Assembly (NCBI GenBank): GCA_023450615.1
Contig: JAEXGT010000037.1
Coordinates: 1-48,400, forward strand
Length of the DNA: 48,400 nucleotides
Source of the DNA: Pseudomonadota bacterium
GTDB lineage: Bacteria; Pseudomonadota; Alphaproteobacteria; Rhizobiales; Beijerinckiaceae
Reading direction: 5' to 3'
Position 1 is the first letter of the stretch. Each line of letters opens with the position of its first letter. Both the position numbers and the translations under genes were made by a program. The notes under the pieces are model-generated. The model was not told the DNA's origin, did not search any database, and saw only the letters and a program-made list of their open reading frames with translations. Positions 16,025 to 24,796 of the stretch are shown here, in pieces.

Positions 16025-16819
16025 ATGAAACAGTATCATGACCTGATTAGACGCATTCTCGATGAAGGGCTCGAGCGGTCCGACCGCACCGGCACCGGCA
16101 CGATCGGCGTGTTCGGCCATCAGATGCGCTTCGACATGCGGGACGGCTTTCCGCTGGTCACCACCAAGAAGCTGCATCTGCGCTCCATCATCCACGAACT
16201 GCTCTGGTTCCTGCGAGGGGATACCAACGTCCGTTATCTCCACGAAAACAACGTGAGCATCTGGGACGAGTGGGCGGACGAGAACGGCGATCTCGGCCCC
16301 GTCTACGGAAAGCAGTGGCGCGCCTGGACGGCGTCCGACGGACGCGAGATCGACCAGATCTCCTGGCTCGTTGATGAGATCAAACGCAATCCCGACAGCC
16401 GGCGCCTGCTCGTATCCGCGTGGAATGTCGGCGAGCTTCCGCGCATGGCGCTTGTTCCGTGTCATGCGCAATGGCAGGTCAGCGTGATGGGAGGCCGCTT
16501 GCATCTGCAGCTGTATCAGCGCTCGGCGGACGTGTTCCTGGGAGTTCCCTTCAACATCGCATCCTATGCGCTCCTGCTGCACATGCTCGCGCAACAATGT
16601 GATCTGGAGCCGGGAGATTTCATCTGGACCGGCGGCGACTGCCATATCTACAAGAACCACCTCGATCAGGTGAAACTGCAGATCTCGCGAGAGCCGTATC
16701 CTCTTCCCGAACTCAGGATCAAGCGCCGTCCCGCTTCGATCTTCGAGTATGAATACGAGGATTTCGAAATCCTAGGCTACCAGAGCCATCCGCACATCAA
16801 GGGTGCGGTCGCCGTTTGA
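16025..16819 (+). CDS. thyA: Thymidylate synthase
   Basis: Methylates dUMP to dTMP with 5,10-methylene-tetrahydrofolate. Starting at the ATG at 16025, the protein is 264 residues, the same length as E. coli ThyA, and the catalytic cysteine is at the same number, C146 (in L-V-P-C-H-A-Q-W). Also visible are the phosphate-binding arginine region (D-R-T-G-T-G-T, 20-26), R-R-L-L-V-S-A-W-N and the folate-binding C-terminus ending K-G-A-V-A-V. The frame is open 18 codons further upstream, but that extension matches nothing in the family. It is transcribed away from ssrA. No dihydrofolate reductase gene follows; a terminator lies about 80 bp beyond the stop. Confidence 0.97.
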   Translation: MKQYHDLIRRILDEGLERSDRTGTGTIGVFGHQMRFDMRDGFPLVTTKKLHLRSIIHELLWFLRGDTNVRYLHENNVSIWDEWADENGDLGPVYGKQWRAWTASDGREIDQISWLVDEIKRNPDSRRLLVSAWNVGELPRMALVPCHAQWQVSVMGGRLHLQLYQRSADVFLGVPFNIASYALLLHMLAQQCDLEPGDFIWTGGDCHIYKNHLDQVKLQISREPYPLPELRIKRRPASIFEYEYEDFEILGYQSHPHIKGAVAV

Positions 16820-16901
16820 GTTGCAGCCTCGCCGCGCACGTTGTTGCGCCTCGTGCGGGGCTGTTCGAATGATCGCTTTCATCATGGAATTTTGAACGGC
16901 C

Positions 16902-16934
16902 AAGGCCGGCTCGCAGGAGCCGGCCTTACTTTTT
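16902..16934 (+). terminator. Rho-independent terminator downstream of thyA
   Basis: AAGGCCGGC (16902-16910) pairs with GCCGGCCTT at 16919-16927 across an 8-nt loop, giving a 9-bp stem. ACTTTTTATC follows at once, a good T-tract for transcripts leaving thyA. Confidence 0.8.
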
Positions 16935-16953
16935 ATCGTGACTTTTTATCGTG
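16928..16953 (+). repeat. Tandem 13-bp duplication of the terminator T-tract
   Basis: ACTTTTTATCGTG occurs twice head to tail (16928-16940 and 16941-16953), so the terminator has a second T-run. It looks like a slippage duplication. Confidence 0.85.
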
Positions 16954-17241
16954 CCGGTTGAGCGCAGAACCTGCGCTGATTGCTATGCCGGGCTCACTCA
17001 CAAGACTTCAGCGAAGTTCATCAAGTCGCTACCCGTGCCGGGAATGTGCCGCTTGAGGCTTCGAGAGCGCTTGTGAAGGCGATGGCCGTGACCTGCGCCT
17101 GAGTGCTTTCGCGTCCGAGGCTCAATCTTATCTCGCGGCGACCTTGCCACATATCAACACTGGCCGAGTTCTCTTGTTGTTGGGGGCTCGCCGCGTCGTG
17201 CGCCGCCGCCTGGTGTCCGCAGGGCCCTGCCTGCAAGAACT

Positions 17242-17267
17242 TTCGACAAGAACCTTCGACAAGAACT
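17242..17267 (+). repeat. Tandem 13-bp repeat before the HlyD gene
   Basis: TTCGACAAGAACC (17242-17254) is followed directly by TTCGACAAGAACT (17255-17267), 15 bp before the HlyD-type start codon. The same 12-mer TTCGACAAGAAC occurs again at 37101-37112, just beyond the end of the histidine-kinase remnant. It could be an operator half-site or coincidence. Confidence 0.6.
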
Positions 17268-17282
17268 TGGGATTGGTGAGCG

Positions 17283-18350
17283 ATGAAGAAACCAAACCGC
17301 TGGCTGTTCAGAATCGTCGCTGCAATCGTCGCCGCCGCCCTTCTGTATGGGCTGTGGCAGTTTCTCCAGCCTCAGGGATTGCCGGAGGGTCTCGCCAGCG
17401 GCAACGGCCGCATCGAGGCGGTCGAGATCGACATCGCGGCCAAGACGGCCGGCCGCGTCGAGGACATCATGGTCAACGAAGGTGATTTCGTCACCGCGGG
17501 TCAGGTCCTCGCGCAGATGGATACCGACGTGCTTCAGGCCCAGCTCAAGCAGGCCGAGGCGCAGAAGCAGCAGGCGGTCATCGGCGTCGACACCGCCCGT
17601 CATCAGGTGGTGCAGAGGCAGGCTGAAAAACAGGCAGCGGTCTCTCTGGTCGCTCAGCGCGAGGCCGAGAGGGACGCCGCCCAGAGGCAATTCGACCGTT
17701 CCCAGCAGCTCGCAGCGCGGGGAACGACGTCCCAACAGGTTCTCGATGCCGACCGCGCCCGGTTCGAGAGTGCGAACGAAGCGGTCAGCGCGGCGAAGGC
17801 TCAGGTCGCCGCCGCCGATGCCGCCATCGCCACCGCCGAGGCGCAGGTCGTCAATGCGAAGGCCGCGGTGGATGCGGCAACGGCCACCATCGAGAGCATT
17901 CAGGCAACGATCAACGACAGCACCCTCCGCTCGCCGCGGGACGGGCGCGTCCAGTTTCGTGTGGCGCAGCCGGGGGAGGTGCTCGGCGCAGGTGGCCGGG
18001 TTCTGAACATGGTCGATCTCGGCGACGTCTACATGACCTTCTTCCTGCCGACGGAATCTGCCGGGCGCGTGCGGATCGGGACCGATGTGAGGATCGTTCT
18101 CGATGCGCTGCCGCAATACGTCATTCCGGCCAAGGTGACCTTCGTCGCGGATGTCGCTCAGTTCACGCCAAAGACGGTCGAGACCGCCAGCGAACGCCAG
18201 AAGCTCATGTTCCGCGTCAAGGCGCAGATCCCACCCGACTTGCTGAATAAGTACATCCGCGATGTGAAGACCGGGTTGCCTGGAGCGGCTTATGTGAGGA
18301 TCAGCCCGGATGCAGAATGGCCCGCCAACCTGCAGAACCTCGTGCCATGA
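17283..18350 (+). CDS. HlyD/YhiI-type membrane-fusion adaptor
   Basis: Periplasmic adaptor of an ABC exporter, 355 residues. One N-terminal membrane anchor (about 9-27) is followed by a split lipoyl domain (first half around 40-75, I-E-A-V-E-I-D-I-A-A-K-T-A-G-R-V; second half around 215-235, L-R-S-P-R-D-G-R-V), and between them a long alpha-helical hairpin rich in A, Q, E and R (about 80-205). The C-terminal beta-barrel and membrane-proximal parts follow. The next two genes encode the ATPase-permease fusion and a permease, the same order as E. coli yhiI-rbbA-yhhJ. Its TGA overlaps the ATG of the next gene (ATGA). The start follows a short spacer after a tandem repeat. Confidence 0.9.
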   Translation: MKKPNRWLFRIVAAIVAAALLYGLWQFLQPQGLPEGLASGNGRIEAVEIDIAAKTAGRVEDIMVNEGDFVTAGQVLAQMDTDVLQAQLKQAEAQKQQAVIGVDTARHQVVQRQAEKQAAVSLVAQREAERDAAQRQFDRSQQLAARGTTSQQVLDADRARFESANEAVSAAKAQVAAADAAIATAEAQVVNAKAAVDAATATIESIQATINDSTLRSPRDGRVQFRVAQPGEVLGAGGRVLNMVDLGDVYMTFFLPTESAGRVRIGTDVRIVLDALPQYVIPAKVTFVADVAQFTPKTVETASERQKLMFRVKAQIPPDLLNKYIRDVKTGLPGAAYVRISPDAEWPANLQNLVP

Positions 18351-21091
18351 CGGAAGCCGCGGCACGAACCGCGCTATCTCCCGTCGCGCGCCTGCAAGAC
18401 GTGAGTCTCGTCTACGGCAAGGTCCGTGCCGTCGATCAGGTGAGCCTCGACATTCCAGCGGGCCGCATGGTGGGGTTGATCGGCCCCGATGGCGTCGGCA
18501 AGTCGAGCCTCCTGTCACTCGTCGCAGGCGCGCGTGCGATTCAAAAGGGGCATATCGAGGTTCTCGGTGGGGACATGTCCCAACGGCGCCACCGCCAGGA
18601 TGTTTGTCCCCGCATTGCCTACATGCCGCAGGGCCTCGGCAAGAATCTTTACGCGACGCTCTCGGTTTTCGAGAATCTCGAATTCTTCGGACGCCTGTTC
18701 GGACAGAACCGCGCCGAGCGGGAGCGGCGCATCGCCGACCTGACGGAGAGCACAGGTCTGGCCCCGTTCGTCGACCGGCCTGCCGGCAAGCTCTCCGGAG
18801 GCATGAAGCAGAAGCTGGGCCTGTGCTGCGCGCTCATTCACGATCCGGATCTGCTGATCCTCGATGAGCCGACAACGGGCGTGGACCCGCTGTCCCGTCG
18901 GCAGTTCTGGGAGCTGATCGACCGCATCCGTGCGGGGCGGCCCGGAATGAGCGTGGTGGTGGCCACCGCCTATATGGAGGAGGCGGCGGGTTTCGATTGG
19001 CTCGTGGCCATGGACGACGGACATGTGCTGGCTACCGGAACTCCAGGAGAGTTGCTGGAACGCACCGGGACCGGAACGCTCGAGGAAGCGTTCATCGCCC
19101 TCATGCCGGAAGAAAAGCGCCGCGGGTATAAAGCCGTCGAGATCGTGCCGAGGCCGCAGAACGTGGGAGAGATCGCGATCGAAGCCAAGGGCCTCACCAT
19201 GCGCTTCGGCGACTTCGTGGCGGTCGACCATGTGAGCTTCCAGATCCCGCGCGGCGAGATCTTCGGCTTTCTCGGCTCGAACGGGTGCGGCAAGACGACG
19301 ACGATGAAGATGCTGACGGGCCTTCTCCAGCCGAGCGAAGGAGAGGCTTGGCTGTTCGGAGAGCCCGTCGATGCAAGAAACATCGAAACCCGGCGGCGCG
19401 TGGGCTACATGTCGCAGGCGTTCTCGCTCTATACAGAACTTACCGTCCGCCAGAATCTGGAACTGCACGCCCGGCTGTTCGACGTGCCCGAGGATCTCGT
19501 CCCTGGCCGTGTCGAGACGATGGCCAACCGATTCGGCCTGAGCGACGTCATCGACGTGCTGCCCGACAAGCTTCCACTGGGACAGCGCCAGAGGCTGTCT
19601 CTGGCGGTCGCGATGATCCACGAGCCGGCGATGCTGATTCTCGACGAGCCGACGTCCGGCGTCGATCCGATCGCACGCGACGCGTTCTGGCAGATCATGA
19701 TCGATCTGGCCCGTCAGGATAAGGTCACGATCTTCATCTCGACCCACTTCATGAACGAGGCCGAGCGATGCGACCGGATCTCGCTGATGCATGCCGGCCG
19801 GGTGCTGGTCAGCGATACGCCGGCAGGTCTCATTCGAAAGCGGGGCGCCGACACGCTGGAGGAGGCTTTCATCGGCTATCTGGAAGATGCCGGCGCCGAA
19901 AGCCAGATGGACGTTTCCACGTCGGCGCAGGAGCAGCCGCACGACATTCCCGCCGCTCATTCCGGCGAACGCGCGCGAGGCCGCTTCTTCAACCCGCGAC
20001 GGATGTTCAGCTATACGATCCTGGAGGCGCTCGAACTGCGCCGCGATCCGATCCGCGCCGCCCTGGCCCTGGTCGGCAGCATCCTGCTGATGTTCATCAT
20101 GGGCTATGGCATCAGCATGGATGTGGAGGATCTGACATTCGCGGTTCTGGACCGGGACCAGACCTCCGTGAGCCGGGACTACACGCTCAATCTGGCGGGC
20201 TCGCGATACTTCGTCGAGAAGGCTCCGATCGTCGACTACGATGATCTCGACAGGCGTATGCGTGCGGGCGAAATCACCCTGGCGCTTGAGATCCCCCCGG
20301 GCTTCGGGCGCGATGTGACACGAGGACGGCAGGTTCAGATCGGGGCCTGGATCGACGGCTCCATGCCGCAACGGGCCGAAACCGTCAGCGGCTATGTTCA
20401 AGGCATGCACGCGCAATGGCTTGCCTCCGAAGCGGAGACGCCGAGCCTCGCCACCATCGAAACCCGCTTCCGCTACAATCCGGATGTCGAGAGCCTCAAG
20501 GCCATGGTGCCGGCGGTGATCCCGATCCTTCTTCTGCTGATACCGGCTATGCTGGCGGCGCTGAGCGTCGTGCGGGAGAAGGAGCTCGGCTCCATCGTCA
20601 ATCTCTATGTCACGCCGGTCACCAAGCTCGAGTTCCTGCTCGGAAAGCAGCTGCCCTATGTCGGGTTGGCTATGCTCAACTTCATTCTGATGACCCTTCT
20701 TGCCGTCACGGTTTTCGGCGTGCCGCTCACGGGCAGCTTTCTCACGCTTGCCGCGGGTGCAGTGCTTTACACCTTCGCGTCGACCGCGCTGGGTCTGCTG
20801 ATGTCGTCCTTCCTGCGCAGTCAGATCGCCGCCATCTTCGGGACGGCTATCACCACGATGATTCCCGCAACTCAATTTTCCGGCATGCTCGATCCGGTCT
20901 CGTCGTTGGAAGGGGCAGGAGCGGTCATCGGAAATATCTATCCAGCAACCTATTTCCTGCTCATCTCTCGGGGCGTCTTCTCGAAGGCCCTGGATTTCGG
21001 CGACCTCCAATCCTCGTTCATCCCGCTGATGCTCGCGACGCCGGTTCTGATCGGCCTGAGCGCGATGCTTCTGAAGAAGCAGGAGGCTTGA
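18347..21091 (+). CDS. rbbA: RbbA-type ABC exporter: two ATPase domains fused to a permease
   Basis: A 914-residue fusion of two ABC ATPase domains and an ABC-2 permease domain. The first ATPase has Walker A G-P-D-G-V-G-K-S-S (~46-54), signature L-S-G-G-M-K-Q and Walker B L-L-I-L-D-E-P-T. The second has G-S-N-G-C-G-K-T-T, but the signature reads L-P-L-G-Q-R-Q, departing from L-S-G-G-Q, then L-I-L-D-E-P-T-S-G-V-D-P. The C-terminal ~370 residues start with one helix, a long extracytoplasmic loop, then a cluster of membrane helices. E. coli RbbA, of this layout and size (911), was described as ribosome-associated, but the flanking adaptor and permease suggest export. The ATG overlapping the upstream stop at 18347 is preferred over one 10 codons earlier. 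Confidence 0.9.
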   Translation: MTEAAARTALSPVARLQDVSLVYGKVRAVDQVSLDIPAGRMVGLIGPDGVGKSSLLSLVAGARAIQKGHIEVLGGDMSQRRHRQDVCPRIAYMPQGLGKNLYATLSVFENLEFFGRLFGQNRAERERRIADLTESTGLAPFVDRPAGKLSGGMKQKLGLCCALIHDPDLLILDEPTTGVDPLSRRQFWELIDRIRAGRPGMSVVVATAYMEEAAGFDWLVAMDDGHVLATGTPGELLERTGTGTLEEAFIALMPEEKRRGYKAVEIVPRPQNVGEIAIEAKGLTMRFGDFVAVDHVSFQIPRGEIFGFLGSNGCGKTTTMKMLTGLLQPSEGEAWLFGEPVDARNIETRRRVGYMSQAFSLYTELTVRQNLELHARLFDVPEDLVPGRVETMANRFGLSDVIDVLPDKLPLGQRQRLSLAVAMIHEPAMLILDEPTSGVDPIARDAFWQIMIDLARQDKVTIFISTHFMNEAERCDRISLMHAGRVLVSDTPAGLIRKRGADTLEEAFIGYLEDAGAESQMDVSTSAQEQPHDIPAAHSGERARGRFFNPRRMFSYTILEALELRRDPIRAALALVGSILLMFIMGYGISMDVEDLTFAVLDRDQTSVSRDYTLNLAGSRYFVEKAPIVDYDDLDRRMRAGEITLALEIPPGFGRDVTRGRQVQIGAWIDGSMPQRAETVSGYVQGMHAQWLASEAETPSLATIETRFRYNPDVESLKAMVPAVIPILLLLIPAMLAALSVVREKELGSIVNLYVTPVTKLEFLLGKQLPYVGLAMLNFILMTLLAVTVFGVPLTGSFLTLAAGAVLYTFASTALGLLMSSFLRSQIAAIFGTAITTMIPATQFSGMLDPVSSLEGAGAVIGNIYPATYFLLISRGVFSKALDFGDLQSSFIPLMLATPVLIGLSAMLLKKQEA

Positions 21092-21094
21092 TCG

Positions 21095-22216
21095 ATGCGG
21101 GCGTCCCATGTGATGAATCTCGGCACCAAGGAACTGCGCAGCCTCGCCCGGGACCCGATGCTGCTCATTCTCATCGTCTATGCATTCACTCTCGCGATCT
21201 ATACGGCCGCGAAAGCGGTGCCGGAGACGCTCAACAAGGCGCCGATCGCCATCGTCGATGAAGACCGCTCGCCCTTGTCGACGCGCATCGTCAGTGCCTT
21301 CTATCCACCTTCATTCCTCCCGCCGGACCTCATCACGCCTGCTGAGATGGATGCGCGCATGGATGCGGGGCTCGATACGTTCGCCCTGGATATTCCGCCC
21401 AATTTTCAGCGGGATGTTCTGGCGGGCCGTCAACCCACGATCCAGCTCAATGTCGATGCGACCCGCATGAGCCAGGCTTTCACCGGCAGCAGCTACATTC
21501 AGCAGATCGTCAACGGCGAGATCAACGGATTCGTCCAACGCTACCGCGCCGCCCAGGTCCTGCCGGTGGATCTCGCCCTGCGGGCGCGGTTCAACCCTTC
21601 GCTGAACAAGGGCTGGTTCGGGGCCGTCATCCAGGTCATCAATCAGGTCACGATGCTGTCGATCATCCTGACCGGCGCCGCTCTGATACGCGAGCGCGAG
21701 CACGGCACCATCGAGCATCTTCTGGTCATGCCCGTCACGCCGGCCGAGATCATGACCGCCAAGGTTTGTGCGATGGGCTTGGTGGTTCTCACGGCGTGCG
21801 CTTTCTCCCTCGTGTTTGTCGTGCAGGGATTGCTGGCGGTTCCGATTGAAGGCTCCGTGCCGCTGTTTCTGGCAGGGGCAGCCTTGAACCTGTTCGCGAC
21901 GACCGCGATGGGCATCTTCCTGGGCACCATCGCGCGATCCATGCCGCAATTCGGTATGCTGCTCATTCTGGTCATCGTGCCGCTGCAGATGCTGTCCGGC
22001 GGCATGACGCCTCGTGAGAGCATGCCGGAATTCGTTCAGACCATCATGCTCGCAGCCCCGACGACGCACTTTGTCATGCTGGCGCAAGCCATTCTGTACC
22101 GTGGCGCCGGAATTGACGTGGTATGGCCGCAATTTCTTGCGCTCCTAGCCATCGGAGCGGTTCTGTTCAGCCTATCCCTGGTGCGGTTTCGCAGGACACT
22201 CAGCCAGGCGACGTAG
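21095..22216 (+). CDS. yhhJ: ABC-2 type permease, YhhJ-like
   Basis: A 373-residue ABC-2 permease. One membrane helix near the N-terminus (about 23-41) precedes a soluble extracytoplasmic domain (about 45-175: I-A-I-V-D-E-D-R-S-P-L-S, L-D-I-P-P-N-F-Q-R-D-V), then five or so C-terminal helices with the E-R-E-H-G-T-I-E-H-L-L-V-M-P motif found in this family. It starts 3 bp after the rbbA stop and should pair with the RbbA permease domain to form the pore. Substrate unknown; relatives are annotated as multidrug or peptide exporters. It is the last gene of the export operon; an SDR gene with its own strong ribosome site follows after 35 bp. Confidence 0.9.
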   Translation: MRASHVMNLGTKELRSLARDPMLLILIVYAFTLAIYTAAKAVPETLNKAPIAIVDEDRSPLSTRIVSAFYPPSFLPPDLITPAEMDARMDAGLDTFALDIPPNFQRDVLAGRQPTIQLNVDATRMSQAFTGSSYIQQIVNGEINGFVQRYRAAQVLPVDLALRARFNPSLNKGWFGAVIQVINQVTMLSIILTGAALIREREHGTIEHLLVMPVTPAEIMTAKVCAMGLVVLTACAFSLVFVVQGLLAVPIEGSVPLFLAGAALNLFATTAMGIFLGTIARSMPQFGMLLILVIVPLQMLSGGMTPRESMPEFVQTIMLAAPTTHFVMLAQAILYRGAGIDVVWPQFLALLAIGAVLFSLSLVRFRRTLSQAT

Positions 22217-22251
22217 CCCATACAAAGCATCTCGACGGCAAGGAGAACGAC

Positions 22252-23031
22252 ATGGCTATTCCAGGGAAAGTTGCACTTGTAACAGGAGCCGGGCAGGGGA
22301 TCGGGCGCGGCATCGCCCTGCGGTTGGCGCAGGATGGCGCCGATATCGCCATTGTGGACCTCAATTTGCAAAAGATGGATGCCGTCGCCGACGAGGTAAG
22401 AGCTACTGGCCGCAAAGCGACGACATTTCGCGCCGATGTCTCACGCCGCGACGATGTCTATGCTGCGGTCGACCATGCCGAGAAGGAACTCGGTGGTTTC
22501 GATATCATGGTCAACAATGCCGGGATTGCCCAGGTTCAACCGCTTCTCGAAGTGACTCAGGAAGAGGTCGACAGAATCCTGCGCATCAACGTCCAGGGCG
22601 TGCTCTGGGGCATACAGGCCGCCGCGAAGAAGCTCAGGCAACACAAGCGGAAGGGCAAGATCATCAATGCATCCTCCATTGCCGGGCATGACGGTTTTGC
22701 GACGCTCGGCGTCTATTCCGCGACGAAGTTCGCGGTCCGGGCGTTGACCCAGGCGGCGGCGAAGGAATTCGCCAGCGATGGCATAACCGTCAATGCCTAT
22801 TGCCCGGGCATCGTCGGCACCGACATGTGGGTGGAAATCGACAAACGCTTTTCCGAAATCACGGGCGCGGAGATTGGTGCGACCTACAAGCAATATGTCG
22901 AGGGTATCGCGCTCGGACGAGCCGAGACGCCCGAGGATGTCGCGGCTTTGGTCTCGTATCTGGCCGGGCCCGATTCCGACTATATGACAGGACAGGCCAT
23001 CCTTATCGACGGCGGAATGGTTTATCGATAA
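22252..23031 (+). CDS. budC: Acetoin/diacetyl reductase (2,3-butanediol dehydrogenase) type SDR
   Basis: NAD(H)-dependent classical short-chain dehydrogenase, 259 residues. The cofactor motif T-G-A-G-Q-G-I-G is at 11-18, N-N-A-G at 88-91, and the catalytic S142, Y155, K159 in S-I-A-G-H-D-G-F... and Y-S-A-T-K. The whole sequence follows the acetoin reductase group: I-V-D-L-N at 34-38, T-D-M-W-V-E-I-D-K-R near 200, and the C-terminus G-Q-A-I-L-I-D-G-G-M-V-Y-R. It would interconvert diacetyl, acetoin and 2,3-butanediol. The frame is open 43 codons upstream into yhhJ, but AAGGAG before the ATG at 22252 fixes the start. No acetoin synthesis genes are nearby, so the role is probably detoxification or use of external acetoin. 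Confidence 0.85.
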   Translation: MAIPGKVALVTGAGQGIGRGIALRLAQDGADIAIVDLNLQKMDAVADEVRATGRKATTFRADVSRRDDVYAAVDHAEKELGGFDIMVNNAGIAQVQPLLEVTQEEVDRILRINVQGVLWGIQAAAKKLRQHKRKGKIINASSIAGHDGFATLGVYSATKFAVRALTQAAAKEFASDGITVNAYCPGIVGTDMWVEIDKRFSEITGAEIGATYKQYVEGIALGRAETPEDVAALVSYLAGPDSDYMTGQAILIDGGMVYR

Positions 23032-23057
23032 GCCTGATCACTCAGAGACAAGGAGTG

Positions 23058-23099
23058 GCGCTCGGCGATTCAGCCCTTCTCACGCCTGCCGGCGAGCGC
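23058..23099. terminator. Stem-loop after the acetoin-reductase-type gene
   Basis: GCGCTCG (23058-23064) pairs with CGAGCGC (23093-23099) across a 28-nt loop, 27 bp after the stop codon, in the interval between two convergent genes. No T-run; weak candidate. Confidence 0.3.
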
Positions 23100-23225
23100 T
23101 GCGCGACCTGCTAGGAACTTCATTGCCTTTCGACCTCTCAATCTTCGGATGGGCGGGCTCTCCCTTCGATGCGTTGGATGCGCCATGCAACCTCAGGGGC
23201 CGTCACCGCTCTCGTGACGAGGTCA

Positions 23226-24581
23226 TTACCGCATGCTGAAGAGTTCCTGATGGAAACGCTCGCTCACCGGGAAATCGTGACTTGCGAAATCCTGTCTCAA
23301 TGCCGCTCCAAACCCAGGCGGGCCGCAGAACCAGATGCTCGCCTTACGCCAGCTGGGAACAGCAGCCCGAATATGGTCGCCACTCAGATGGCCGTCGCGG
23401 GGGGAATGCAGAACGTGCAAGCGCACGTCCGCAGCCGTCGCGTCGGCGGTCATCTTGGCAATCGCCTCTTCGCTGTAATCGGTCGTGGTATGGAAGAGAT
23501 GAATTTCCTTCAGACCATTTTCCTTCCCCTGTGCGATCTGTTTCATTCGGGCAATAAACGGCGTAATGCCGATCCCGCCCCCGACCCAGATCTGGATCGG
23601 CGCGTCGTCATCGAAGGTGAAACAGCCATACGGCCCCTCCACGATCACCGGCTGGCCGATGTAAAGCGTGCTGCGCAGGATGCGCGTGTAATCGCCCAGC
23701 TCCTTCACGATGAAGGTCAGACGGTGCTTGGTCCGATCCCAGGCCGAGGCGATGGTGAAAGGATGCGGTCCCTCGGAGGTGTCCGAGGTCACGAAGGCAA
23801 ATTGTCCGGCCGTGTGGCCTGGCCAGCCTGGCGGCCAGCCTGCTGGAATGTCGATGTCGCCTTCAAGGACACGAAGATCTCGATAATAATGAAGATTGGC
23901 AATTCGTCCCTCGGCTTTGCGGCTGGCGCCGACGCGGCGAAGCAGGACCAGGACAGCGGCCGCCGTTCCCCAGGCCAGCATGCCAGCCATGATCACGCCC
24001 AAAGGAGTCAGCCAATAGCTGAATTGCATCAGCACGACGGTATGGAAGACGAGAACCAGATAGACGAGGGCGATCAGGCGATGGGTCTTATAGAACAGCT
24101 GGTACGAGATCACGGGGACGAGCGCCATGACGATAAGCAGCACGGCGGCATAGAACGCCCATTCGCCGACAACCTCTGCGGTGCCTCGCTGGGTCAGAAG
24201 GAACTGTTGAATCGCATTGTCGACAGCTGGTCTGGCGCCACGGGCGGGCCGCTCCAGCCAGCCGAACCCGACGGCCCATTTGAAGCCCTGCGACCAGAGC
24301 CAATGCGTGACCGCGAGAACCAAGCCGCCGATGCCCAGCCACTTGTGCAGGCGGTACATCTTGTCGAGGCCGCCAAACCACCGCTCCGGCCAACGCGGGC
24401 GCAACGCCAGGATCATTGCCAAACTCATGCAGCCCATGGTGAGGACGCCGCTGAGCTGAACCATCGATCCGCGCAGGGCGAAGAAGCTGGAGGGCTGTAG
24501 CGCATGCGGGTCGGCAATCAGCCACAGAGCGGCAAGCAGAGCCAATGAGCCCCAAAAAGCCAGCTTGAAATGTCTCATCAT
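23226..24581 (-). CDS. Ferric-reductase-like transmembrane flavocytochrome
   Basis: A 451-residue membrane oxidoreductase. The N-terminal half has about six helices of the ferric-reductase domain with two His pairs spaced for two b haems across the membrane: H79/H93 and H167/H180. The C-terminal half is a ferredoxin-NADP-reductase-type module: FAD site H-P-F-T-I-A-S, the V-E-G-P-Y-G loop, NAD(P) site V-G-G-G-I-G-I-T-P-F and the final C-G-P-P-G-F with aromatic residues. It would move electrons from cytosolic NAD(P)H across the membrane to ferric iron or another acceptor, as in COG4097 predicted ferric reductases; a superoxide-generating NOX-like role cannot be excluded. The final M-R-H start has a second ATG one codon later. 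Confidence 0.88.
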   Translation of the reverse strand: MMRHFKLAFWGSLALLAALWLIADPHALQPSSFFALRGSMVQLSGVLTMGCMSLAMILALRPRWPERWFGGLDKMYRLHKWLGIGGLVLAVTHWLWSQGFKWAVGFGWLERPARGARPAVDNAIQQFLLTQRGTAEVVGEWAFYAAVLLIVMALVPVISYQLFYKTHRLIALVYLVLVFHTVVLMQFSYWLTPLGVIMAGMLAWGTAAAVLVLLRRVGASRKAEGRIANLHYYRDLRVLEGDIDIPAGWPPGWPGHTAGQFAFVTSDTSEGPHPFTIASAWDRTKHRLTFIVKELGDYTRILRSTLYIGQPVIVEGPYGCFTFDDDAPIQIWVGGGIGITPFIARMKQIAQGKENGLKEIHLFHTTTDYSEEAIAKMTADATAADVRLHVLHSPRDGHLSGDHIRAAVPSWRKASIWFCGPPGFGAALRQDFASHDFPVSERFHQELFSMR

Positions 24582-24796
24582 GCATTCTCCCGGCCATCGG
24601 GCGATTTGTCAGAGAAGATCAGTCTTGGTGTCAGGTATTGTCGGCAGTCATAAGCATGTTGTGTTCCAGATAAGTCAATAAGGGACGATCTCAATCTCGA
24701 TTCCCAAGCCGGCACTGCTTCGGCTGTTGAGTTGCCTGGAAGAGCTAGGACGCGCATTGCATCGCGGCCGTTGGGAAAAATTCTGAGGATCTGGAA

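Larger units (their letters stand above)
16820..17282. other. Gene-free interval between thyA and the export operon
   Basis: No convincing gene in 463 bp. It holds a stem-loop just after thyA (16832-16860, CCGCGCAC / GTGCGGGG with one mismatch), the terminator at 16902-16934, and two tandem 13-bp duplications (16928-16953 and 17242-17267). Open frames here are short and lack codon structure. The promoter of the downstream operon should be within the last 200 bp, but no clear -35/-10 pair was seen. Confidence 0.6.

Noticed and set aside
18515..21109. 864-residue open frame on the minus strand opposite rbbA
   Set aside because: Reverse-strand shadow; repeated H, R and D composition without folds; rbbA motifs on the plus strand are unambiguous.
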